Shown here piece by piece: positions 25,485 through 38,639 of a DNA stretch of 64,000 nucleotides. The stretch covers positions 3,410,001-3,474,000 of the forward strand of contig NZ_CP108476.1 of assembly GCF_036226465.1 (NCBI RefSeq), read 5' to 3'. The stretch comes from Kitasatospora sp. NBC_01250. Its GTDB lineage: Bacteria; Actinomycetota; Actinomycetes; Streptomycetales; Streptomycetaceae. Both the position numbers and the translations under genes were made by a program. The notes beneath the pieces are model-generated. The model worked only from the letters and a program-made list of their open reading frames with translations, was not told where the DNA came from and did not search any database. Numbering within the stretch: position 1 is the stretch's first letter; each line of letters begins with the position of its first letter.

Positions 25485-26054
25485 GTGAGCACTGACGCTA
25501 CCGGGGCCAATGCCCGACCCGCCTCGCTCGACGCGGGACCCCTCGGATACCTCGCGCTCGGTCTGACCCTGCTCGGCTACGGCCTGCTGCAGACCGGGCT
25601 CCTGCACCACACCCAGGTAGCCGATGCCGCGGGCCTCGCGCACCTGCTCGGCGGGGTCGCGCTCTTCATCGCCGGCCTCTGGCAGCTGCGCAGCGGTGAC
25701 ACTCTCAACGGCACCGCGTTCGCCGGGCTGGGCGCCTTCTGGGCGGTCTGGTCCATGGGCGCGGGTTCGGCGGCCGGCGGCAAGAACGCGGCCGGGCTCT
25801 TCCTGCTGCTCTGGGCCATGCTGGCCTTCACCCTGACGGCCGCGAGCTGGCAGACCGGTCTCTTCAACCGGGCCGTCTTCGGTCTGCTGACGCTCTCGCT
25901 GCTGCTGAACGCGATCGGCGTGCTCACCACCTCCGACGGGCTGGTCAAGGCGGCCGGCTGGATCGCGGCGGTGGCCGGGCTGATCAGCTGGTACTGGGCC
26001 ACGGCAGCGCTGACCAACCACCACTGGGGCCGGGCGGCGCTGCCGGTCAAGTGA
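25485..26054 (+). CDS. GPR1/FUN34/YaaH (acetate uptake) family membrane protein
   Basis: A 189-aa integral membrane protein with six hydrophobic helices, the length and topology of the acetate-succinate transporter family (SatP/AceTr). The family entry motif is represented by AGPLGYLALGLT near residue 15; the usual NPAP form is not present. GTG at 25485 follows AAAGGAG by 6 nt. It stands alone after osaC and its last 8 bp overlap the convergent PAP2 gene. Substrate (acetate, other monocarboxylates, ammonium) is inferred from family only. Confidence 0.85.
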   Translation: MSTDATGANARPASLDAGPLGYLALGLTLLGYGLLQTGLLHHTQVADAAGLAHLLGGVALFIAGLWQLRSGDTLNGTAFAGLGAFWAVWSMGAGSAAGGKNAAGLFLLLWAMLAFTLTAASWQTGLFNRAVFGLLTLSLLLNAIGVLTTSDGLVKAAGWIAAVAGLISWYWATAALTNHHWGRAALPVK

Positions 26055-26904
26055 CCTGCTCGGCGCCGGATGCCGGTGGGCGGGGCCTCCCCAGGAGGCC
26101 CCGCCCACTGCTGCGCCGGCTTCGCCCGCCGAGCCGGCCGGCGCCGTACTGCACGGCGTACGCGAGCAGCAGCAGCGTGGTGGCCACCAGGCCGTCGGCC
26201 CAGAAGTGGTTGGCCGTCACCACCACGACGACGACGGTCAGCACGGGATGCACCAGGATCAGCCAGCGCCAGGGCGACCGACTCACCCGGATGACCGCGA
26301 CGGCCACCAGCACGCACCAGGCGACGTGGACGGACGGCATCGCCGACAACTCGTCCGCGCGCAGACCGCCGATGCCGCCGTTGTAGACGGACTGGCCGTA
26401 CTGCGCCGCCACGTCGACGAAACCGGCGTCCGGCAGCATCCGCGGGGGCGCGACCGGGATGAACTGGATCATCAGGCAGGCCGCGGTCACCAGCACGACC
26501 GTGGTCCGCACCCACGGGTAGCGTGCCCGGTGCCGCAGGAAGACCCAGAGCAGGACCGCGATCATCACCGCGAAGTGCATGGTCGCGTAGTAGTCGTTCG
26601 CCAGCCGGACCAGAATCGAGTGGGGCAGGACCGCCCGCTGCCAGGACGCTTCGTCCGGCAGGCCGAGTCTCAGCTCGGTGCGGTGGATCCACTCGGCCCG
26701 GTCGAGTGCGTGGTCGGTGCTCATCAGAGAGAGCTGGCCGACCAGTTGCCAGAGCGCGAACAGGGCCAGCAGGATGCCGGCTTCGCGCAGCAGGGCCACC
26801 GCGGTCCGACGGGTCGGCAGGGTGCGGTGGACGGCGTAGGCGGCCCCGAGGAGTGCCGCCCCCGTAGCGCCGGCACTCTGCCAGGACAGGGTCAGGTTCT
26901 GCAA
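26047..26904 (-). CDS. PAP2-family membrane phosphatase-like protein
   Basis: A 285-aa membrane protein with about six helices. The PAP2-type signature is present in reduced form: PPRMLP, then AMPSVHVAW (the conserved SVH) and later ANHFWADG carrying the catalytic-type His and Asp. This is the PAP2_3/inositolphosphotransferase-like branch, which cleaves or transfers phosphate groups on lipid substrates at the membrane face. The start appears to be TTG at 26904, with GGAGAGG upstream and no in-frame ATG/GTG nearby. It is convergent with the acetate-uptake gene. Confidence 0.8.
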   Translation of the reverse strand: MQNLTLSWQSAGATGAALLGAAYAVHRTLPTRRTAVALLREAGILLALFALWQLVGQLSLMSTDHALDRAEWIHRTELRLGLPDEASWQRAVLPHSILVRLANDYYATMHFAVMIAVLLWVFLRHRARYPWVRTTVVLVTAACLMIQFIPVAPPRMLPDAGFVDVAAQYGQSVYNGGIGGLRADELSAMPSVHVAWCVLVAVAVIRVSRSPWRWLILVHPVLTVVVVVVTANHFWADGLVATTLLLLAYAVQYGAGRLGGRSRRSSGRGLLGRPRPPASGAEQVT

Positions 26905-26977
26905 TGCCGGTGCCTCTCCGCCTGCTGATCCAGCTGCTGCTGCGTGGCAGAGAGGGTAGCGTGCCCGACCCTGAACG

Positions 26978-27015
26978 CAAGAAAGCCCCCTTCCCGAAGG
27001 AAGGGGGCTTTCTTG
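26978..27015 (-). terminator. rrn operon terminator
   Basis: A 17-bp perfect stem (26978-26994 with 26999-27015). On the minus strand the loop is TTCG, the extra-stable UUCG tetraloop. It lies just after the 5S rRNA and the 3' arm ends in a T-rich stretch, so it should stop the rRNA transcript; the palindrome also faces the PAP2 gene. Confidence 0.9.
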
Positions 27016-27022
27016 GAATGAT

Positions 27023-27142
27023 TGTTCGGCGGCGTCCTACTCTCCCACAGGGTCCCCCCTGCAGTACCATCGGCGCTGTGAGGCTTAGCTTCCGGGTTCG
27101 GAATGTAACCGGGCGTTTCCCTCACGCTATGACCACCGAAAC
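27023..27142 (-). rRNA. rrf: 5S ribosomal RNA
   Basis: About 120 nt with the conserved 5S start GTTTCGGTGGTCATAGCG (read on the minus strand) and the conserved end near GCCGCCGAACA. Ends are estimated by comparison with remembered Streptomyces 5S. Confidence 0.95.
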
Positions 27143-27207
27143 ACTATGAAACTGTCGACCGCAACCCGCCCGTTCTTTCCCTGGCGGGGGTCGTTGTTTC
27201 AGAACAA

Positions 27208-32147
<4,940 letters not shown>

Positions 32148-32748
32148 GTCTGCTCGTAATCGAGCAACACCCGCGTCGAGCGGCACGACAACCACCGGAA
32201 TAGGGTGGCCTCGCGCACTGCGTCCTCGCTAGTGTTTTACTTCAAAAGGAATCTCCAACCCCGATCAAGCGATCGAGGCCGGGGATGTCAACATATCTGG
32301 CGTTGACTTTTGGCACGCTGTTGAGTTCTCAAGGAACGGACGCTTCCTTTACAGCCACTCCCGTGGCCCCTCCGGGCGCTTCGTTCTTTCTTCTCTTCGA
32401 GCTTATCAGACCCGCCTCTCGGCGTTTCCCGACTCGCTCTCGGTGTTTCCAACCTTACCAGGTCTTCCGCACCGCTCGGCCTCAAGAGGCCTTCGCCGTA
32501 ACCGACCTGACGGCCTGTCCGACGTGTTGAACTTTAGCCCAGCCCCGCTCCGAAAAGCGAATCCGGCCCACTCACCGAAATACCGGCACGACAAAAGAAG
32601 CCAGCCACCGAAAGGCGCAAAAGCAGCACGCCGGTGGCCGACATTGATGTCGGGAATGGTGTTTCAGGAAAGTGGCCGCCCCGGGACCGTCCGCGCCGAT
32701 GCGTGTCCGGTGCTCCCTGCCGAGCGACTAGGGAACACTACGCCTGGA
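32148..32748 (-). promoter_or_regulatory. rrn leader and promoter region
   Basis: About 600 bp upstream of 16S and without a credible ORF. It contains a boxA-like block (TTGAGAACTCAACAGCG on the minus strand, near 32320-32336) and several -10-like hexamers, for example TAAAGT (32531-32536) and TAAGGT (32452-32457). Streptomycete rrn operons usually have several tandem promoters, but I cannot assign each -35 with confidence. Confidence 0.7.
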
Positions 32749-33447
32749 TCAGGACTGCGGCAACTCGGCCACCCGGATGGTGCGGGTGCAGCGGGCGCGG
32801 CTCAGCTTCACGTACTCACCGTTCGGCTGGTCGTTCGAGGCGACCCAGTCGCGTGCCGCCCGTTCGTCGCGCCCGTTCTCCTGGTGGCGGCGGACCAGGC
32901 GGTCGGTGCGGAGCTCGTCGTCGACGTCGAGGTACCAGACCTCGCGGAGCAGCGAGCGCGCCTTGGCCCAGTCGGGTGAGTCGGCCGCGAGGTAGTTGCC
33001 CTCCGTGACGATGAGCCGGGTGCTGGGGGTGACCAGGTGTCGGGCCGCCACGGGCTCGTCGAGCTCGCGGTCGAAATCGGGGACATAGATGTCATGGAAG
33101 CGGTCGCCGGCCAGCCGCTCCAGCAGGGCGAGGTAGCCGCGGGCGTCGAAGCTGGGCGGGGAGCCCTTGCGGTGCCGCAGGCCCAGCCGGTCGAGCTGGG
33201 TGTTGGAGAGGTGGAATCCGTCCATCGGGACGTACGCGGCCGTCCCCGCTCCCTCGGCCCGGTTCACCGTGGCGACCAGGAAGCGGGCGAGCGTGGACTT
33301 GCCGGCGCCGGGGGCACCGGTCAGACCGAGCAGGGTCCGCCCACCGGGGCGGGCGGTGCGCAGCGTCGCGAGCAGTTCGGCCGCCAGGTCGGCGGGCCGC
33401 GTGATGGGCTGCTCCTGCGGGACGGTACTGGACTGGTGCACGCTCAT
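32749..33447 (-). CDS. Nucleoside/nucleotide kinase family protein (P-loop)
   Basis: A 232-aa soluble kinase of the uridine-kinase/phosphoribulokinase fold. Walker A GAPGAGKST is at residues 44-52, followed by MDGFHLSN, the acceptor-binding signature typical of this family, and Asp/Glu-rich YVPDFDRELDEP. A lid region (RLVRRHQENGRDE) follows. The ATG at 33447 directly abuts the stop of the LD-carboxypeptidase gene (TGA-ATG), suggesting coupling. The true acceptor is unknown: uridine, pantothenate or sugar kinases share these motifs. Confidence 0.85.
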   Translation of the reverse strand: MSVHQSSTVPQEQPITRPADLAAELLATLRTARPGGRTLLGLTGAPGAGKSTLARFLVATVNRAEGAGTAAYVPMDGFHLSNTQLDRLGLRHRKGSPPSFDARGYLALLERLAGDRFHDIYVPDFDRELDEPVAARHLVTPSTRLIVTEGNYLAADSPDWAKARSLLREVWYLDVDDELRTDRLVRRHQENGRDERAARDWVASNDQPNGEYVKLSRARCTRTIRVAELPQS

Positions 33448-34425
33448 TCATCCGTCTCGATCGGCTGGACCGGCTCGGTCGGCCAGGGCCGGCAGGTCCA
33501 GGGTGAGGGTTCCGGCGTCGGCGTCCAGCGCGGCCGGCAGGCCGAGCGGGACGGTGAGGGTAAACGGGCCGTGGCCGAAGCCCAGCTCCCAGAGGATGGG
33601 CACGCCGAGCGGGCCGAGCCGTTCGAGGAAGACGTCACGGAGCCGCTCCGGCGCACCGCACCCGGCCCAGGAGCCGAGGGCCACCCCGCGGATCCCGTCC
33701 AGGGCACCCGAGCGCAGCAGCTGGGTGAGGATGCGGTCGATGGCGTAGGGGTGCTCGTTGACGTCTTCCAACAGCAGGATCGTGCCGGCGAAGGACGGGC
33801 GGGCACCCGGCGTACCGCGCTCCACCGCGAGGAGCGAGGCGCAGCCGCCGGCGGTGATCCCGTACGCGCGGCCGGGGACGAGCGGGGCGGCCTCGGGTCC
33901 GGTCAGGGTGCGCACGGCAGCGGGGTCGAAGAGGGTGCGGCGCAGGTGCTCGGCGGTGGCCGGGTCGGCGATGAAGGAGGAGGCCGCGCCCATCGGCCCG
34001 TACAGCGAGGCGAGGCCGAGCCGGCCCGCGACCTGCTCGTGCAGCACCGTGACGTCGCTGAAGCCGATCAGGAGTTTGGGCGGGACCGCGGCCAGCGCGT
34101 CCCAGTCGAGCAGGTCGCTGACGCGTTGGGCGCCGAAGCCGCCGCGGGCGCAGAGGACGGCGGCCACGGTGGGGTCGAGCCAGGCCTGCTGGAAGTCGGC
34201 GGCGCGGTCCTCGTCGGTGCCCGCGAGGTGGCGCAGCCGCGGGTGGTGGTCCAGGACGTGCGCGCCGAGCACGGGTTCCAGGCCCCAGGTACGCAGGACG
34301 GCGCAGCCCGCGTCGAGCCGGTCGGGGTCGATCGGACCGCTCGGGGCGACGATGGCCACCCGGTCGCCGGGTATCAGTCTGCGGGGGCGGGTCAGGCCGA
34401 GTGGCGGGTGAGCGGGCGTGGCCAT
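33448..34425 (-). CDS. LD-carboxypeptidase (peptidase S66)
   Basis: A 325-aa serine peptidase of family S66, which cuts an L,D bond in peptidoglycan tetrapeptides for recycling (some relatives, MccF, cleave microcin-like products). The nucleophile is Ser123 in GFSDVTVLH, with Glu220 in LLLEDVNEHPY and His285 in GFGHGPF completing the Ser-Glu-His triad. An ARGGFGAQR block and the absence of a signal peptide indicate a cytoplasmic enzyme. ATG at 34425 has AAGGA upstream. It is directly followed by the P-loop kinase gene. Confidence 0.93.
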   Translation of the reverse strand: MATPAHPPLGLTRPRRLIPGDRVAIVAPSGPIDPDRLDAGCAVLRTWGLEPVLGAHVLDHHPRLRHLAGTDEDRAADFQQAWLDPTVAAVLCARGGFGAQRVSDLLDWDALAAVPPKLLIGFSDVTVLHEQVAGRLGLASLYGPMGAASSFIADPATAEHLRRTLFDPAAVRTLTGPEAAPLVPGRAYGITAGGCASLLAVERGTPGARPSFAGTILLLEDVNEHPYAIDRILTQLLRSGALDGIRGVALGSWAGCGAPERLRDVFLERLGPLGVPILWELGFGHGPFTLTVPLGLPAALDADAGTLTLDLPALADRAGPADRDG

Positions 34426-34759
34426 TGGTCCGTCCGTCCTTCCGGTGGCGGGGCGGTGGCAGGCGGCCGATGCGGCGCTGCCACGCCGTCGCGCCGTCGT
34501 GCGTTCGTCCTCATTGTGGCCTGCCGGGTGCCGTGACCTGGTCAAAGGGCGTCGCCCGGATGAGAATCCTGTGACTCGTGTGACCGATGACACGTCAGTT
34601 TGGTTCTATGTCAGAAGACTTGACGAACCGCCGTCGGCGCCACGGCGGTTCCGTTACCGGACAGCAGTCGGACGTATGCGGTTGAACCCAGGGTCCCATG
34701 GACGTTCACCCTCCGGTACGGCAGGATTCGGGCGGACTGTACACCGGAGGACCTCACCG
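34426..34759. promoter_or_regulatory. Divergent intergenic region with a 10-bp hairpin
   Basis: This 334-bp region serves genes on both sides. It contains GAACCGCCGT (34625-34634) and ACGGCGGTTC (34642-34651), a perfect 10-bp inverted repeat with a 7-nt loop. The GGAGG ribosome site for the right gene is at 34746-34750. Confidence 0.5.
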
Positions 34760-35782
34760 ATGACCTCGTCGTTCATACCTATGGACACACCGAACCAGCC
34801 CCCGGCCGGTGAGGCGGCGGCCGAGCCGTCACAGGTCTGCCCGCCCCCCGCGCCGAGCCAGGTGTCACCGGCGGCGGAGCCCAAGCGGCGCGACGCCGGC
34901 GCCGCGACCACGGCGAACCTGCGCGCCGGGCTGGCCTCGCGGCTACGCTCCGCCTACGAACAGGGTGCCGACCTGGACGAGTTGGCAGCGGCCAGTCACC
35001 AGTCCATCGCCGAGGTCGAGCAGTTGCTGACCCTGGCCGGAGTCGATCCCGCCGCCGCCCGGACGCGACCGGCGGCGGACCGGACCGGGCGGGCGGGGAT
35101 GGTGCCGCCTCAGCGCCACGGGTTGACCGGCGAGCTTTCCACGGGTGCGGACCAGGGGGGTCCGGGCGAGGAGCTGAGGGGCGCCGCCCAGCCGGACGAC
35201 GGCTGGCGTCCCTCCAGTGCCCGCCCGAGGCCACGGATCCGGCGTCCCTCGCCGCCGCGGCGACTGGCCGGGCGTCCCGGTGCTGTTGCACCGGCGGGCT
35301 CCGCGGCCGGTGTCCCGGGATACGGCGCCGCGGCCGTCTCACGGCCGGCCGCGGTCGAGCCGGACGCCGGTGCCGCGGCACCGGCCTCGGCGCCGGCCCC
35401 GGGCGACGAGGCGGTGGAGCCGGACGAGGCGGCCGAGGCCGCGGGGGCGGAGGCGCCGCTGGGGATCCTGATCGGCGGTCCGCGCCCGGTGCCTGCGTCG
35501 GCCGAGCGGCTGGAGGGGCAGCGCTGGCGGCGCGTCACCGCCCAGCTGATCCGGGTGGGTCGGGGCACCACCCTGGCCGTGCTCCCCGCCTGGCGGCCGT
35601 CGATCGCCGTCTCGGTCCCCACCGAGTTGCTGCTCGAGGCCACCGGCCTGGGGTACGAGGAACTCGCCCGGGCCGAGTTGACCGTGCTGATCAACACGGA
35701 AGCGCTGCACGACCGGGAGTTGCGGCCCCGCGACTGGCAGGTCGCACCGGACCACGGCTCAGGCCGGCGCCGCCGCGGCTGA
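34760..35782 (+). CDS. Unrecognised protein with HTH-like segment and Ala/Pro-rich middle
   Basis: A 340-aa product. Residues ~50-95 contain ASRLRSAYEQGADLDELA and a following helix pair that look like a short helix-turn-helix. The middle (about 110-235) is proline/alanine/glycine-rich and disordered in appearance. The C-terminal ~100 residues (from ILIGGPRPV) contain alternating strands and helices that look folded, with no catalytic motif I know. ATG at 34760 follows GGAGG by 9 nt. It is divergent from the LD-carboxypeptidase. It may be a regulatory or DNA-associated protein. Confidence 0.6.
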   Translation: MTSSFIPMDTPNQPPAGEAAAEPSQVCPPPAPSQVSPAAEPKRRDAGAATTANLRAGLASRLRSAYEQGADLDELAAASHQSIAEVEQLLTLAGVDPAAARTRPAADRTGRAGMVPPQRHGLTGELSTGADQGGPGEELRGAAQPDDGWRPSSARPRPRIRRPSPPRRLAGRPGAVAPAGSAAGVPGYGAAAVSRPAAVEPDAGAAAPASAPAPGDEAVEPDEAAEAAGAEAPLGILIGGPRPVPASAERLEGQRWRRVTAQLIRVGRGTTLAVLPAWRPSIAVSVPTELLLEATGLGYEELARAELTVLINTEALHDRELRPRDWQVAPDHGSGRRRRG

Positions 35783-35970
35783 CCCCTGCCCGCCGGTGGG
35801 CGCGCAACGCGCTACCGGCTCGCGCTCGGCGCACACCGCGCGCCAGTTGAGCACTGGTGCGCTCTCCTCTTCTCCTGATGCACGCCGCGGCGCTCCTGTT
35901 CACCGTGCGCCCGACGCGCGGGTCGTCAAAGCCCCGGTCAGGAGCCCGGCACGCCGCTACCCTGTGGGCC

Positions 35971-36951
35971 ATGCCAGCCCCGACCATCCTGCTGCCCCAG
36001 GATCCGCTGAATCCCCGGCGCGTCGACCCGCACTACTCCTACGAGGCCCAGCTGGTCCGCGGGCTGGGCGGCGAGACCGCGTTGGTGAACCACGACGCGT
36101 TGCTCGCCGGGGATGCCGCCGAAGGCGTCCGCCGGGTGCCGGACGGCACCGGGCCCGCCTGGTACCGCGGCTGGATGCTGCCGGTGGCGGCGTACGCCGC
36201 CTTCGTCCACGCGCTCGCCGATCGCGGCTGTCATCTGCTGACCAGTGCGGCCGCCTACGCCACCGCCCATGAGCTGCCCGGCTGGTACAGCACCTTCGAG
36301 GGGGCCACCCCGGACAGCGTCTGGCTCGCCGCCGCCCACGGGCCGGCCGAACTCGCCGCGGCGGTGGCACGGCTGGGCGGGCAGGGGCCGGCGATCGTCA
36401 AGGACTTCGTGAAGTCCCGCAAGCACGAGTGGCACGAGGCCTGCTTCATCCCCGAGCTCGCCGACCTGCCGGCGGTCGCCCGGGTGGTGGGCCGGTTCGT
36501 CGAACTGCAGGGCGAGTTCCTGGCCGGCGGGGTGGTGCTGCGGCGGTTCCACGCCTTCGCCCCGGCCGGCGCGGCGGACGAGGAGGAGCAGGCCGTCGGC
36601 GGCGGCTGGGGTCGCAGCAGACCGAACCGCGGGCGCGTGAGACCGGTGGCCGGTGGCACACCGCCGGTGGACGGCGCCGGGCCCGCCGCCGAGGCGCGGG
36701 TCTGGTGGGTGGACGGCGAGCCGGTGCTGACCGGGCCGCACCCCGACACCCCCGAGGCCTTTCACGCGCCCGACCTCACCCAGGTGCGTTCCCTGGTCCG
36801 CGCGCTGGGCTGCCGGTTCGTCACCACCGACCTCGCGCTGCGGGCGGACGGCGGCGGCTGGATGGTGGTGGAGGTCGGGGACGGCCAGGTGAGCGATCTG
36901 CCGCGGGGCACCGAGGTCTCCGGGCTGCTCTCCTCGCTGATCTCCACCTGA
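35971..36951 (+). CDS. ATP-grasp-like domain protein
   Basis: A 326-aa cytoplasmic protein that looks like the ATP-grasp-type family often annotated DUF4343. Recognisable blocks are AIVKDFVKSRKHEW (nucleotide lysine), RFVELQGEFLAGGVVLR, and WMVVEVGDGQVSDLP near the C-terminus (metal/ATP ligands). Between them lies a low-complexity insert (DEEEQAVGGGWGRSRPNRGR, near residues 207-226) not expected in the fold. The start at 35971 lacks a clear ribosome site. Its ligase substrate is unknown. It is convergent with the MFS gene. Confidence 0.8.
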   Translation: MPAPTILLPQDPLNPRRVDPHYSYEAQLVRGLGGETALVNHDALLAGDAAEGVRRVPDGTGPAWYRGWMLPVAAYAAFVHALADRGCHLLTSAAAYATAHELPGWYSTFEGATPDSVWLAAAHGPAELAAAVARLGGQGPAIVKDFVKSRKHEWHEACFIPELADLPAVARVVGRFVELQGEFLAGGVVLRRFHAFAPAGAADEEEQAVGGGWGRSRPNRGRVRPVAGGTPPVDGAGPAAEARVWWVDGEPVLTGPHPDTPEAFHAPDLTQVRSLVRALGCRFVTTDLALRADGGGWMVVEVGDGQVSDLPRGTEVSGLLSSLIST

Positions 36952-37006
36952 GGATCGGCGGACACCAGCTGCGGACGGGGTACCGGCGCAGGCGCCGGAC
37001 GAGCCG

Positions 37007-38431
37007 TCAGGCGACGTTGGGGGCGGCCGGCTCGTCGGGCGAATCCACGGCCCGCTGGGCCGGGATCGGGGTGACCGGGGCGAGCGCCTCGTCCTGCGCC
37101 GTGCGCTGCACCGCCCGTGCTGTGCCGAAGGTGCGGGCCAGCAGCACCAGGGGGACTGTGGTGAGCAGCAGGGTGCCGCCGAGCGCGGCGGCCAGCAGCG
37201 GGGGGCCGAGCTGGACGAAGAGCGTCGCGCCGGTCAACGGGCCGGCCGCCCCGCCCAGCGTGGTGGCGGCGCCGACCAGGACCGTCCACCGCCCGGCGGG
37301 GTCCAGCTCGGTGGCCAGGCCGATCAGGTAGCTCAGGACCAGCGGGTAGAGCGCGTTCCAGAGCACCTCGCCGCCCGCGAACCCGGCCACCGAGCCGGCG
37401 CCCGCGCTCAGCGCCACGCAGGCCGCGATCGCCGCGGTGCCGAGGCCGATCGGCAGCGCCCGGCCGAACCGGGTACCCAGCGCGCCGGAGGCCAGCACAC
37501 CGAGCAGCGCGGCGCCCAGTGCGAGGGCGAAGACCAGGCCGAGGTCCCGTTCCGAGAGGCCCAGGCGGCGGCCGATCTGCCCGCTGACGCCCCAGAGCGC
37601 GTTCTGCGCGACCGCCCAGAGCACCATGGTCGACGCCATGACCAGACCGGCGGCGCGGTGCGGCAGGGGGTGCCGGGCGGGCGGGGCCGGTGCGGCGGCA
37701 TTCGGTGCGTCGGCTGTCGGCGCGGCGGCCGGCGGGACGGCTGCCGACGGGACTGCGGCTGGTGCGTCGGCTGGCGGCGGGACTGCGGCTGGTGGAGCGG
37801 CGACGGAAGGCCGCAGCGGGATGGTCGTCAGCGGCAGCGCCAGCAGACCGAGCAGCGCCACCGCCAGGTACGGAATCGGGTGGGCGGCGCCGAGCCGGGG
37901 CAGCACCAGGTAGAGCCCGGCCGCGATGGTGGAGGTGGCGAGCAGCCCCAGCACGGTGGCCCGGTGTGGGTCGGCTGCGGCGGCAACGCTCGTGCCGGCG
38001 ACGGCGGAGGCCGTCCCCGCCCCGATCCCACCGACCAGACAGCCCACGACCAGCACCGCCAGCGAGCCCGTGGGCACCAGCGCCGCGATGGTGAAGCCCG
38101 CGGTCACCAGCGCCAGCCCGGCCCTGGCCACCCGGGCCGCGCCGAGCCCGCGGACCCGGCCGGCCAGCGTCAGCCCGGTGCCGCCCGCGGCGAGCAGCAG
38201 AGCGCTGCCGACGCCGCCGGCCTGCGTGGGCGTCAGGCCGAACTCGCCGCCCAGTCGGCCGACGATGGTGGGGAGCAGATAGGCCGGCAGGCAGCCGACC
38301 GCGAAGAGGGCCACCAGGGGCGGCAGCGGGATCGCCTCGGTGGCCGGGCCGGGCTCGGGGATCGGGCCGGGTGCGGGGGTTGGAGCGTGGTGCGCAGTGC
38401 TGCGCCCCGCCTCGCGAGCGCGCGAAGACAT
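37007..38431 (-). CDS. MFS transporter
   Basis: A 474-aa, twelve-helix secondary transporter. The first bundle starts near residue 38 (PLVALFAVGCLPAYLLP). The central loop between helices 6 and 7 is unusually long and made of Ala/Pro repeats (APPAAVPPPADAPAAVPSAA). I cannot name the substrate; a drug or metabolite exporter is the default. ATG at 38431 was used. It is upstream of, and on the same strand as, the two-in-one ABC exporter, separated by ~208 bp. Confidence 0.85.
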   Translation of the reverse strand: MSSRAREAGRSTAHHAPTPAPGPIPEPGPATEAIPLPPLVALFAVGCLPAYLLPTIVGRLGGEFGLTPTQAGGVGSALLLAAGGTGLTLAGRVRGLGAARVARAGLALVTAGFTIAALVPTGSLAVLVVGCLVGGIGAGTASAVAGTSVAAAADPHRATVLGLLATSTIAAGLYLVLPRLGAAHPIPYLAVALLGLLALPLTTIPLRPSVAAPPAAVPPPADAPAAVPSAAVPPAAAPTADAPNAAAPAPPARHPLPHRAAGLVMASTMVLWAVAQNALWGVSGQIGRRLGLSERDLGLVFALALGAALLGVLASGALGTRFGRALPIGLGTAAIAACVALSAGAGSVAGFAGGEVLWNALYPLVLSYLIGLATELDPAGRWTVLVGAATTLGGAAGPLTGATLFVQLGPPLLAAALGGTLLLTTVPLVLLARTFGTARAVQRTAQDEALAPVTPIPAQRAVDSPDEPAAPNVA

Positions 38432-38639
38432 GGGCAGGGGCCTCTCGACCTGAGGGTGGCACTAAGGAGGTCGCAGACCGCTGTCCGCGCGGTCGCCCCG
38501 CCTGTCTACCACTCGGGGCACCACCCTGATACCAGGTGGCACCCCGAGAACCCCATGTCACCCTGGTTGGCCTACCGCGCTGTCGATCCGCAATCGAACA
38601 ACCACGGCTGTGACTGATCACCCGGCTCAACCGGTCGAC

